The translations under genes were made by a program, and so were the position numbers. This document shows positions 33,338-44,225 of a stretch of 62,001 bases of DNA, piece by piece. Location of the stretch: positions 31,127,985 through 31,189,985 of the forward strand of contig CAIIXF020000004.1 in NCBI GenBank assembly GCA_903813345.2. The letters run 5' to 3'. Under the pieces are notes generated by a model, which did not search any database, was not told where the DNA came from, and saw nothing but the letters and a program-made list of their open reading frames with translations. The DNA comes from Owenia fusiformis. Taxonomy: Eukaryota > Annelida > Polychaeta > Sabellida > Oweniidae. Numbering within the stretch: position 1 is the first letter of the stretch; every line of letters starts with the position of its first letter.

Positions 33338-36300
33338 CTAACTTAGCCTACCCTTAAGGTAGGGGCAGGCATTTACACAGTGAGTGTCTTGGGCACAATA
33401 GAAGCATACCGTGGCTCCAGGAAATTTGGAGTTTGGATGTCTTTTGGTACAATCAAATACTGAATGACTTCCAGAGTCACATATTTTACAGTATTTTCTT
33501 TTCAGTTTAGAATCAGGTTTCTCCTTTGTTATAGTTTGAGTCAGATTTCTGGCTAAAGCCTCTATCTTTTGCTCCACTATTTCAATCACATCATTCTCAG
33601 AAAGAGATAATGAGGTAGATGAGTTAACCTGAACAGGAGTTGGAGTAGCACATTTACCAGGATCTTGGAAACTTTCAAGTCTCTTCTTCCTTCCCTTGAA
33701 GAAAGCCTCATATTGTAAAGCCATGGTAAGAGCTTCATTGAGGGTTTTAGGGTTAGAAAAAGAAAGCTTGGATTCTAGTTCTTCATTATTCAAAGCATCA
33801 ATGAAGGCCTGTGTAGCTAGGTCATCAATTGTCTTCTTTGACATGCTTGACATCCCAAAAGCTTGTCTTGACAATTTTCTTATATCATGGGCTAACTTTT
33901 CAAGAGGCTCATTATTTCCCCTGAACTTATGTTTAAGCTCGGCACGGGCATGGTTACTTTGTTCAGGGGGTTCATAGTTAATTTTCAGGACATTTATGAT
34001 ATTAGCTAAGGTTGGCAGGTCTTCATCATCCAAATCATCTAAAACATTGACAGCCTCTCCTTCAAGACTCCTCACCATAAAGATGGCAGATTCTTCATCT
34101 GTCCAACCATTTATGTTAGAGACAAGTCTAAATTGGATAAGAAAAGCTGAGAGACTGCACTTTCCATTAAAAAGTGGTGCTTTCATTTCCTTTCTAGAAA
34201 ACGAAGTACCTCTTCTTTGCTTTTCAACTCCAGTACAGGATTCCTGATCAGATGTATTAGGACTGGATATAAACAGATCATTGGGTTCTTCAATCTGTCT
34301 GTAGAGACCAGGGGAACTTGGATTCACTTTTGATCTATTCATAACTGTAGATCTAAGGGGAGGAAAACTATATTCCATAGCAGATTCATACTCGTCAGAA
34401 TTATTCATGCAGTAAAATGATCTTTGTTTAGTTTTTGTATGGTAAGATGAGCATTTCATACTATATTCGACATAATCTGTGTCAGAAAAGTCAACAGCGG
34501 TTTCATATTCTGGAGAGGGGAATAGTGATTCAGCTTGAGAGGATCTAGCATAATTTTCATTTACCCTCTGTTTGAAGGAGAATTGTTGACAAGGTGTGTA
34601 CCCATTACTAGCATCCTGGGCTGATATCTCATAGGAGGGCAAGGCACTTCTGTTATGGCCAGGTATTTGACCATCAAGCCATGAACGTGTCTCCAAATGT
34701 GAATCATATGTTTGATCAACACTTTTGGGTAGACAATATGGCTGTCTGCAATTGGCAGAAAACTCAGTGCTTTGAGATGATTTGTCTGATAAACTGAACA
34801 TATCAGATTTATCAACAACTTGGATTTTGCAAGGAGGGGATTTACTAGATTCACATAAAACTCCATCATTAGGCCTCTTTAAATCTTGTCTACAAAGGGT
34901 ACTTTCGGGTTGATGCATACATTCATAACTTTTAGACTTAATGTCCGAGAATGGAACAGTCGGCTCAGTTAAAAATTCAGCATGTTTCAGCTTGTTAGGT
35001 TCACTTAATTGAGTAATCTTTTTTGCAACTAAAGGGGCATTTAAAGCCTGGAAATCCATCTTGAGATCATATGACTCATCAGCTGATAGTGCCTCTTTAG
35101 GCAAACCTCTTGTGTATTTAAGGTCATTACACATTGAGAGTGGTATTCTATCAGATGGGATCAGTAAAGAGCTTTGCAAAGTCTGTTTTAACAGTTCACT
35201 CCCATAGGCTTCCCGGAGCATGTCACTCTCATGAGGTACTGGTAGCACCGGAGGAAGGGGTGGAACCTGGTAGTTGACTTGCACATCCTTTACTACTATA
35301 ATTTTGCTAGAATGACCTAACAAATCATAATTTGGCTTTGTATAGTCATCTTTTCTCTCTTGTTTGACATTATTTGGGGACTTCAGTGTCCGGGAATGAG
35401 AGAAATCTGGGGTCTTTGGTCTAAATCTGGGAATGTCAGTTATCTTAATTGGGGGAAGTAAGGGTCTAAATGGAGGGGACTGAAATTTATATGGCCAGCT
35501 CTGTGGCTTATTTTTCTGATTCGCAGTTGGTAATAGAGGAGAAGTATGCATTGAATGTTTGCTTGGGTTTGAATCAGATAAACTGCCATGACTTGCAGAT
35601 CTTCCATGAGAAGAAACCTTTGTGGATGTCATTAAACCCTGTCCAGACTTTCTACCAGCTGTATGAGTAGATGCACTGGACGGCTTACCAGGGTAAGCAT
35701 GAGGGTGTGTTTGGACATCTAAGGGTTTTCTAAATTGGAATGTTCCCCTTGTTGACAGTTTATCCAATGGCCTTTGCAATTCAGAGGACTTTACAATTTG
35801 AGAATCACTTTTCCTTTCATACTTAGGGTGTAAAACTCTTTGATCATTAGGTCCTAAATCCGTTTTTAAATAGGGGGCTAAACTGAGGGGTGGAAAAGCT
35901 TGTTTAGCAGTAGCTCCTGTTCCATAGGCTGGAAGAGGCTTTAAAGGAGGTGTTTTAGATGGCATTCCCCCATAAGCACCAATCAAGGTTTCCTTTTCAA
36001 GAGACACAGGTGCACCAGCTATGGGGGGTTCATATGCCCCACCTCTACTACTCACACTTTTTTCACCATTTTTTGAAGATACCAAATTCATGTCACTTTT
36101 TGGGTCTTTAGTCTCCTGCTTAACCATTTTAAGCAGGGGATTAAACAACCTACCCTTGGGAAGTGGTCTAGGCATATCTAACGGTAATTTAGGAATGCGC
36201 AACAATTTGACAGGCGGAGAAACCTTAAAAGATGGTCTCTTTATTGGGGGTGGTGTAGTTGCTGAGGATTCAAGTGGAAGTGTATCGTCTTGAGCCAATT

Positions 36301-36484
36301 TCAACTCTTGTTCATTAAGGTGTTGATGGCCCAATACAACTTCAGAATCATCAAACCACCCGGGGATAATAGTGTCAAAAGCTTCCGCCTGCGATTTTTG
36401 GCTAGATAAGGGTCTTTCAGTGAATTCGGACGCGGGTAATGGGGTGTGCTTTACGAGATTAAAGATGTCCGACTTTTCAGACAT
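33338..36484 (-). CDS. Gag-like polyprotein, copy 1
   Basis: 1048 residues, start ATG at 36484. Roughly residues 1-750 are low-complexity, rich in Pro, Ser and Lys, and look disordered. Residues about 766-930 form a capsid-like region typical of Ty3/gypsy Gag (KAPLFNG, then FLIQFRLVSNINGW, SLEGEAVNVLDDL, FRGNNEPLEKLAHDIRKL, ALTMALQYEAFF). Two CCHC zinc knuckles of C-x2-C-x4-H-x4-C form follow at about 999-1012 (CKICDSGSHSVFDC) and 1025-1038 (CFYCAQDTHCVNAC). The protein ends ten residues later. It should assemble capsids and package element RNA. The length is roughly double an ordinary Gag because of the N-terminal extension. It has an intact frame, and the second copy is identical over all 1048 residues. 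Confidence 0.9.
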   Translation of the reverse strand: MSEKSDIFNLVKHTPLPASEFTERPLSSQKSQAEAFDTIIPGWFDDSEVVLGHQHLNEQELKLAQDDTLPLESSATTPPPIKRPSFKVSPPVKLLRIPKLPLDMPRPLPKGRLFNPLLKMVKQETKDPKSDMNLVSSKNGEKSVSSRGGAYEPPIAGAPVSLEKETLIGAYGGMPSKTPPLKPLPAYGTGATAKQAFPPLSLAPYLKTDLGPNDQRVLHPKYERKSDSQIVKSSELQRPLDKLSTRGTFQFRKPLDVQTHPHAYPGKPSSASTHTAGRKSGQGLMTSTKVSSHGRSASHGSLSDSNPSKHSMHTSPLLPTANQKNKPQSWPYKFQSPPFRPLLPPIKITDIPRFRPKTPDFSHSRTLKSPNNVKQERKDDYTKPNYDLLGHSSKIIVVKDVQVNYQVPPLPPVLPVPHESDMLREAYGSELLKQTLQSSLLIPSDRIPLSMCNDLKYTRGLPKEALSADESYDLKMDFQALNAPLVAKKITQLSEPNKLKHAEFLTEPTVPFSDIKSKSYECMHQPESTLCRQDLKRPNDGVLCESSKSPPCKIQVVDKSDMFSLSDKSSQSTEFSANCRQPYCLPKSVDQTYDSHLETRSWLDGQIPGHNRSALPSYEISAQDASNGYTPCQQFSFKQRVNENYARSSQAESLFPSPEYETAVDFSDTDYVEYSMKCSSYHTKTKQRSFYCMNNSDEYESAMEYSFPPLRSTVMNRSKVNPSSPGLYRQIEEPNDLFISSPNTSDQESCTGVEKQRRGTSFSRKEMKAPLFNGKCSLSAFLIQFRLVSNINGWTDEESAIFMVRSLEGEAVNVLDDLDDEDLPTLANIINVLKINYEPPEQSNHARAELKHKFRGNNEPLEKLAHDIRKLSRQAFGMSSMSKKTIDDLATQAFIDALNNEELESKLSFSNPKTLNEALTMALQYEAFFKGRKKRLESFQDPGKCATPTPVQVNSSTSLSLSENDVIEIVEQKIEALARNLTQTITKEKPDSKLKRKYCKICDSGSHSVFDCTKRHPNSKFPGATVCFYCAQDTHCVNACPYLKGRLS

Positions 36485-36593
36485 TGTTGATTACAGTTAA
36501 TGATCTAGCTTTGAATAATAATGAGTGAAAATTAGCATAAACGTAAATAATGGCGTAAAACTGGGCTTGGGTCAATACGTCAAGTATTACATC

Positions 36594-36611
36594 ACACCAC
36601 AATGGCCACCA
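36594..36611 (-). other. Candidate primer-binding site, copy 1
   Basis: On the element strand, four bases (GAAA) after the LTR end, a TGGTGGCC... sequence begins. TGG is the expected complement of a tRNA CCA end. The matching tRNA is not identified, so this is tentative. Confidence 0.4.
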
Positions 36612-36615
36612 TTTC

Positions 36616-39235
36616 TGTCACGACCCTCGTGTGGTAGCGTGGTTTGGGGGTCGCAAACAGAATACAGTCTAAGAATCAATAGTTTGATTTGATGTTTTCA
36701 TTAACTTAGTTTCGGGACAAGTTCAAGTAAAAGTTGAAATGTGTATCCCTATTTATGTGAACAACATCCGTGTTCACAGTATCATAACAAAATGGGATCA
36801 AATTGGGATAAATTTGGCGATGAAAATTTAGGGATAAATTAGGGATAAAATTTTAGGGATAAATTCTGGGATAAAAATAATTGGGATGAAGTGGGACAAT
36901 TTCGGGATAACAATTACGGGATAACAAAACCTGAATATAGACTAAGTAAGATTTGTCAGTTTTCAATGTAAGTTGTATGTCTCATAAAGGCGAATGGCAA
37001 TAGACTCCAGATTCTGAATGTGCCCAGTGTTCAGTTGTATCAAATAAGTATAATGTTAGGGTGTGAGTATAACCAGGTGGAAGTCCTAGCCACTAGAGGG
37101 CTACGATGGACTTCAAGCTGTATATTAAGCTCGCTGGTCACAATAAAAGTGGGAAAGTTTGTGAGAATTAAAGTTGGGCTATTTCAAATCAGGAGTCTGT
37201 CAAACTCATCAGGGAATAATATTACTTGTACACCATTTAAACAAGCAAGTAATAAAACATTGGAAGTAAATGATGTTTGGGGTAACGACTTGGAACCAGG
37301 GTGAATGAAATTCTTACAATATTATCAATAAGAGAAGGGTTAAATAAGAAAGTAAGATCCTGGATTGTACTTTAGCTCTGCACTATTGCATAGTTTCTGG
37401 GAAAATATATGTATGACTTATTGTGAGTGATTGTTATTCAAAGACGCCCTTAGCAAATATGAGCTAAGATAAAGCTTGTTGCTTGAATGTTAGTATCACT
37501 AAAGTCACCTGGAATTTAGTCGGAATCTATTTTGAATCCAGAATCTACTTTAGATAAAATGAGGGGGAATTTTAAACAATTGAACACAAGAAGTGATATT
37601 CTGTGGATTTTTATAATATGTATAAAAACGACTCTATTTCTATTTATTTATCTACACAAACATTACACAATTCAGTACTGTCGAGATGGTATATCGAGTA
37701 AATAATCTCTCAAACTAAACATGCATATAACAGCACAGCTAATTGAAGTTCAGTTAAACAATTTGCAATAAAGCATAAAATGGGTCTTTTTCCAAAAATT
37801 GTAACTCAACAGTGCAATTTTATATCATCCCTGGTGGGGTTGAAATCAGCTCTCTATACTACTCACATGAAAAGTGGGACATCATTTTGCCACTATCAGA
37901 CTACAATTGGTACAATTGGCAAACAAATGGGAAACAGTATTTTAAAAGTATTCTAGTATCTATAATCAATGAATTAGAATGTGGTTAACATAGAATTAGA
38001 CCAGACATGGAAAACTAGAAGGGGGGGGGGTGTATTAAGTCCGAAATGGGCTTCGAATGACCATGACCCTTAAAAGTACTTCAATGATCAGTTGTTTGAT
38101 AATGGTTCCATAAGCCCGGGATTTCACCTTTAAATTACCCAGAATTTAACATACAAAGGAGTATTTCTAGTATATTAATAAAATTTACCCTGTGAACAAA
38201 CTAAATACAGTCCCAAACTGGATGGGGGGAGGGGGATGTCGTATAGAGGTGTCTATGAACCCCAGGAATTTGCAGTTGACTCTGGTTTAGAGCAAGTTAC
38301 ATAAGGTTCGTAAAGACCGTAACTTTTCGTACACCTTGTCAAATATTCCTAAACGATTCCCTGTGGGGATGTTGTATAAGAGGTTTCAAGGAACCCCGGG
38401 AACTTGCTTTCGACGCTGGTTAATAAGTTACATAGGTTCTTTAAGACAAAAACTCTGCGTGTAACTTTGCGTTAACCTTGTCAAATGTTCCTTAACAATC
38501 CCTGGGACAATCTAAACATGGGATGTTCACAAGGCAAATAAATAAAATTAAGGAAAAAATCAAGTGCACAGATACTTCTTTTCAAAGACTAGAACTCTGC
38601 AACAATACAACTTAAATCAAGTCAATTACCTTTACCAACTCGTACACCTAAGTTGGTTTATCTGCGGCAATATAAATATCCAATTTTAGTGACGATTTAA
38701 TGTTTAAAATTCCACAAAATGTTTTCCATGTCTGGCCGGCTTGAATTCGAATCATAAAAGCACAGAAAAAGACAATTCACTTAAAACGTACTTATTTACT
38801 TAAATCAAGCTTAATAAGCCTCACTTTGGATTTTGTAGACAAACCCAGACAACTGCCCTTTCTAAAAAGTTTGTAACGTAGCATTAAACATGAAACTGGG
38901 CCGAAAACCTTCATATTAAACTCTTATCATGAACAAAATATATTATGTTGACATTAATCCTGTAAATAATATTACATGAAAAACACAAAAGAAGGTTATT
39001 AACCTCAATATAAATATAGAGTAAAATGATTTAACTTTAACCATACTTTAAGAGTATAGCCAAAGTAGTAATACTGACTACCCTTTTACAGAATTTAAAT
39101 TATTTTATAACTCTTGAAATATTGAGTAACTAAAAACACAATTGATAAAGTGAAGAGCAAAAAGTTGAAAACAAAGTGACAATCCTTCAAGGCAATTCCA
39201 TTACCATGCTCAAAGTAATCTGAAGGATCGTCACA
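36616..39235 (-). repeat. LTR 2 (central, shared)
   Basis: 2620 bp, same ends as LTR 1. The difference noticed against LTR 1 and LTR 3 is one extra G in the poly-G run (10 instead of 9, at 38021-38030). It serves as 5' LTR of one internal region and 3' LTR of the other. Confidence 0.9.
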
Positions 39236-40947
39236 CTGCTCCCCCTTTAAAAACAGTTCGTCCTCGAACTATGGAATTATTGATAAAAGATGCAAAATCA
39301 TACATGAACACATTACCTAAAATAAGCATTTCACACATTATTTACAACATAGTACTTAGTAAAGGAATTGATAAACATATATACACAATAAAGTTTTAAT
39401 GTATAATCAGTTTACTACTTAATAAACATAAGTCTAAATCAAAGACAATGTTAGTTTACACTTTTCTCGATTTCTCACCTGAAATACATAATATAATAAA
39501 AAGGCTAGCATAATCTAATAAACAATCATGTTAATTACAAAAAATGTTTCTAGCAGCATCAGTGTCTTTCATCTTTTTCTTGTATGTCATGGTTCTTGTG
39601 AAGGGTTGAAGTAATATCCATACTTTCTGCACTAAGTTTATCAAACATTCTTACCATCACATTCATTGATGATACAGTCATTGTCACTGGTTTCCCACTA
39701 TAATAGGGGAATGTGTTTAGTATTTGGCATGGTCTCTAGTACAATATAAAATTGAGATTGTCAGCCATTCTTTGTGTCCTTCCTCAAAATGCAGAGTCAT
39801 CACAAAGCTGCAGAATCAATTCTCATACGTATAGGGTACATGTCTCTGTTCATAAGCCTTAATTCCCAATATCGTCGCTTCATGGGGTACACCAAATAAG
39901 TCACGTTAATCGAACAGCAATCATGATAGTGTTCATCTGTTCAGATTACTTTTATATAGCATAGTGTACAATATTCATTAGGTTGAAGGTCATCACTTGG
40001 TTCATGCTGGGCTGGAATAAAAGTTTTACAGTCCTGGAAATAAGACTGGTTGTTCACATAGTACAATAATACATTTTGAATATCACACATGTGATATGAA
40101 TTGGCCAAAAAATAAAGGGTTATCAAATGAAATTGAATCAATCAAACGTATCTTCAAGATATATCCTTTCACAAACAGTTTCCAATTGGAAGGATTCAGA
40201 TAATATCTCATAACATTTGTACTGAGAATGATTCAAATTCAGTCAATATTGCCCTTTTAGTACAAAGGCAGTTAGGGAGGCGAGGTAGGATTCAAACTTG
40301 ATGGGAACATCCATTGCTTTGGATGGGGTCACAAGCTGGGACAGTTGCTTGAAAGTGGTACTGGGGGTATGAGGGGAACCTACAGTCAGAAGTAGGGAAA
40401 CACTTCGATGAAGCAAATGGACAGAGCTCTTGTCCATCGGGCACTCACCCCCAGGGGTCACAAGTTGATCCACCTCAATTAAACAGAAGCAGGGACAAAA
40501 CTATAATTATATTGCAATGTCCTTTGGATTTCAATAGACTTGTTTCCCAAAGCGTAAACAGGCTTCATGTCTGTAAACATTGGTTGATCAGGCCAATGTT
40601 CACAATGAACCCCATTGCTTGAGTAAAGCAGGTCACTGGTGATCCATAACAGTTCAACAATTAAATAATGCCCTGTCTGTGGTCATGTCATCACTACCAC
40701 TGAGCATTGTAGTTTAAGCTTATCAGGAATCAAAGCTTCAACAGCTCAGGACATCTGGTAGACATAAGATGAGAAACATCAGGAATGGGACAGGAATGCT
40801 TCAGTAAAGAAAAATAAAATTAGTTTTTTTCTCTTACATTCACATCAAACACATATCGTTTCACCAGCCACTCTTTGGAAGGATATGATGTACCTGTGGT
40901 GGCTTGGACTTACTATACAGATACATTCATGCAAGTTAGCTTAAAAG
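39236..40947 (-). other. Polypurine tract and non-coding 3' internal part, copy 2
   Basis: 39236-39248 repeats the AAAGGGGGAGCAG tract. The rest is the second copy of the pol-less 1.7 kb. Confidence 0.7.
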
Positions 40948-43900
40948 CTAACTTAGCCTACCCTTAAGGTAGGGGCAGGCATTTACACAGTGAGTGTCTT
41001 GGGCACAATAGAAGCATACCGTGGCTCCAGGAAATTTGGAGTTTGGATGTCTTTTGGTACAATCAAATACTGAATGACTTCCAGAGTCACATATTTTACA
41101 GTATTTTCTTTTCAGTTTAGAATCAGGTTTCTCCTTTGTTATAGTTTGAGTCAGATTTCTGGCTAAAGCCTCTATCTTTTGCTCCACTATTTCAATCACA
41201 TCATTCTCAGAAAGAGATAATGAGGTAGATGAGTTAACCTGAACAGGAGTTGGAGTAGCACATTTACCAGGATCTTGGAAACTTTCAAGTCTCTTCTTCC
41301 TTCCCTTGAAGAAAGCCTCATATTGTAAAGCCATGGTAAGAGCTTCATTGAGGGTTTTAGGGTTAGAAAAAGAAAGCTTGGATTCTAGTTCTTCATTATT
41401 CAAAGCATCAATGAAGGCCTGTGTAGCTAGGTCATCAATTGTCTTCTTTGACATGCTTGACATCCCAAAAGCTTGTCTTGACAATTTTCTTATATCATGG
41501 GCTAACTTTTCAAGAGGCTCATTATTTCCCCTGAACTTATGTTTAAGCTCGGCACGGGCATGGTTACTTTGTTCAGGGGGTTCATAGTTAATTTTCAGGA
41601 CATTTATGATATTAGCTAAGGTTGGCAGGTCTTCATCATCCAAATCATCTAAAACATTGACAGCCTCTCCTTCAAGACTCCTCACCATAAAGATGGCAGA
41701 TTCTTCATCTGTCCAACCATTTATGTTAGAGACAAGTCTAAATTGGATAAGAAAAGCTGAGAGACTGCACTTTCCATTAAAAAGTGGTGCTTTCATTTCC
41801 TTTCTAGAAAACGAAGTACCTCTTCTTTGCTTTTCAACTCCAGTACAGGATTCCTGATCAGATGTATTAGGACTGGATATAAACAGATCATTGGGTTCTT
41901 CAATCTGTCTGTAGAGACCAGGGGAACTTGGATTCACTTTTGATCTATTCATAACTGTAGATCTAAGGGGAGGAAAACTATATTCCATAGCAGATTCATA
42001 CTCGTCAGAATTATTCATGCAGTAAAATGATCTTTGTTTAGTTTTTGTATGGTAAGATGAGCATTTCATACTATATTCGACATAATCTGTGTCAGAAAAG
42101 TCAACAGCGGTTTCATATTCTGGAGAGGGGAATAGTGATTCAGCTTGAGAGGATCTAGCATAATTTTCATTTACCCTCTGTTTGAAGGAGAATTGTTGAC
42201 AAGGTGTGTACCCATTACTAGCATCCTGGGCTGATATCTCATAGGAGGGCAAGGCACTTCTGTTATGGCCAGGTATTTGACCATCAAGCCATGAACGTGT
42301 CTCCAAATGTGAATCATATGTTTGATCAACACTTTTGGGTAGACAATATGGCTGTCTGCAATTGGCAGAAAACTCAGTGCTTTGAGATGATTTGTCTGAT
42401 AAACTGAACATATCAGATTTATCAACAACTTGGATTTTGCAAGGAGGGGATTTACTAGATTCACATAAAACTCCATCATTAGGCCTCTTTAAATCTTGTC
42501 TACAAAGGGTACTTTCGGGTTGATGCATACATTCATAACTTTTAGACTTAATGTCCGAGAATGGAACAGTCGGCTCAGTTAAAAATTCAGCATGTTTCAG
42601 CTTGTTAGGTTCACTTAATTGAGTAATCTTTTTTGCAACTAAAGGGGCATTTAAAGCCTGGAAATCCATCTTGAGATCATATGACTCATCAGCTGATAGT
42701 GCCTCTTTAGGCAAACCTCTTGTGTATTTAAGGTCATTACACATTGAGAGTGGTATTCTATCAGATGGGATCAGTAAAGAGCTTTGCAAAGTCTGTTTTA
42801 ACAGTTCACTCCCATAGGCTTCCCGGAGCATGTCACTCTCATGAGGTACTGGTAGCACCGGAGGAAGGGGTGGAACCTGGTAGTTGACTTGCACATCCTT
42901 TACTACTATAATTTTGCTAGAATGACCTAACAAATCATAATTTGGCTTTGTATAGTCATCTTTTCTCTCTTGTTTGACATTATTTGGGGACTTCAGTGTC
43001 CGGGAATGAGAGAAATCTGGGGTCTTTGGTCTAAATCTGGGAATGTCAGTTATCTTAATTGGGGGAAGTAAGGGTCTAAATGGAGGGGACTGAAATTTAT
43101 ATGGCCAGCTCTGTGGCTTATTTTTCTGATTCGCAGTTGGTAATAGAGGAGAAGTATGCATTGAATGTTTGCTTGGGTTTGAATCAGATAAACTGCCATG
43201 ACTTGCAGATCTTCCATGAGAAGAAACCTTTGTGGATGTCATTAAACCCTGTCCAGACTTTCTACCAGCTGTATGAGTAGATGCACTGGACGGCTTACCA
43301 GGGTAAGCATGAGGGTGTGTTTGGACATCTAAGGGTTTTCTAAATTGGAATGTTCCCCTTGTTGACAGTTTATCCAATGGCCTTTGCAATTCAGAGGACT
43401 TTACAATTTGAGAATCACTTTTCCTTTCATACTTAGGGTGTAAAACTCTTTGATCATTAGGTCCTAAATCCGTTTTTAAATAGGGGGCTAAACTGAGGGG
43501 TGGAAAAGCTTGTTTAGCAGTAGCTCCTGTTCCATAGGCTGGAAGAGGCTTTAAAGGAGGTGTTTTAGATGGCATTCCCCCATAAGCACCAATCAAGGTT
43601 TCCTTTTCAAGAGACACAGGTGCACCAGCTATGGGGGGTTCATATGCCCCACCTCTACTACTCACACTTTTTTCACCATTTTTTGAAGATACCAAATTCA
43701 TGTCACTTTTTGGGTCTTTAGTCTCCTGCTTAACCATTTTAAGCAGGGGATTAAACAACCTACCCTTGGGAAGTGGTCTAGGCATATCTAACGGTAATTT
43801 AGGAATGCGCAACAATTTGACAGGCGGAGAAACCTTAAAAGATGGTCTCTTTATTGGGGGTGGTGTAGTTGCTGAGGATTCAAGTGGAAGTGTATCGTCT

Positions 43901-44094
43901 TGAGCCAATTTCAACTCTTGTTCATTAAGGTGTTGATGGCCCAATACAACTTCAGAATCATCAAACCACCCGGGGATAATAGTGTCAAAAGCTTCCGCCT
44001 GCGATTTTTGGCTAGATAAGGGTCTTTCAGTGAATTCGGACGCGGGTAATGGGGTGTGCTTTACGAGATTAAAGATGTCCGACTTTTCAGACAT
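40948..44094 (-). CDS. Gag-like polyprotein, copy 2
   Basis: The same 1048-residue Gag as at 33338-36484, with no amino-acid difference: disordered Pro/Ser-rich N-terminal three quarters, capsid-like region, two CCHC knuckles, stop inside an 8-bp hairpin stem. Complete identity of two 3.1-kb frames means either a very recent duplication, ongoing homogenisation, or an assembly repeat. Confidence 0.9.
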   Translation of the reverse strand: MSEKSDIFNLVKHTPLPASEFTERPLSSQKSQAEAFDTIIPGWFDDSEVVLGHQHLNEQELKLAQDDTLPLESSATTPPPIKRPSFKVSPPVKLLRIPKLPLDMPRPLPKGRLFNPLLKMVKQETKDPKSDMNLVSSKNGEKSVSSRGGAYEPPIAGAPVSLEKETLIGAYGGMPSKTPPLKPLPAYGTGATAKQAFPPLSLAPYLKTDLGPNDQRVLHPKYERKSDSQIVKSSELQRPLDKLSTRGTFQFRKPLDVQTHPHAYPGKPSSASTHTAGRKSGQGLMTSTKVSSHGRSASHGSLSDSNPSKHSMHTSPLLPTANQKNKPQSWPYKFQSPPFRPLLPPIKITDIPRFRPKTPDFSHSRTLKSPNNVKQERKDDYTKPNYDLLGHSSKIIVVKDVQVNYQVPPLPPVLPVPHESDMLREAYGSELLKQTLQSSLLIPSDRIPLSMCNDLKYTRGLPKEALSADESYDLKMDFQALNAPLVAKKITQLSEPNKLKHAEFLTEPTVPFSDIKSKSYECMHQPESTLCRQDLKRPNDGVLCESSKSPPCKIQVVDKSDMFSLSDKSSQSTEFSANCRQPYCLPKSVDQTYDSHLETRSWLDGQIPGHNRSALPSYEISAQDASNGYTPCQQFSFKQRVNENYARSSQAESLFPSPEYETAVDFSDTDYVEYSMKCSSYHTKTKQRSFYCMNNSDEYESAMEYSFPPLRSTVMNRSKVNPSSPGLYRQIEEPNDLFISSPNTSDQESCTGVEKQRRGTSFSRKEMKAPLFNGKCSLSAFLIQFRLVSNINGWTDEESAIFMVRSLEGEAVNVLDDLDDEDLPTLANIINVLKINYEPPEQSNHARAELKHKFRGNNEPLEKLAHDIRKLSRQAFGMSSMSKKTIDDLATQAFIDALNNEELESKLSFSNPKTLNEALTMALQYEAFFKGRKKRLESFQDPGKCATPTPVQVNSSTSLSLSENDVIEIVEQKIEALARNLTQTITKEKPDSKLKRKYCKICDSGSHSVFDCTKRHPNSKFPGATVCFYCAQDTHCVNACPYLKGRLS

Positions 44095-44203
44095 TGTTGA
44101 TTACAGTTAATGATCTAGCTTTGAATAATAATGAGTGAAAATTAGCATAAACGTAAATAATGGCGTAAAACTGGGCTTGGGTCAATACGTCAAGTATTAC
44201 ATC

Positions 44204-44221
44204 ACACCACAATGGCCACCA
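44204..44221 (-). other. Candidate primer-binding site, copy 2
   Basis: Same position relative to LTR 3 as the copy-1 candidate has to LTR 2. The tRNA is unassigned. Confidence 0.4.
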
Positions 44222-44225
44222 TTTC

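Noticed and set aside
33696-36293. Several plus-strand frames antisense to Gag (and their copies 7.6 kb on)
   Set aside because: Shadow frames of the long Gag coding sequence.
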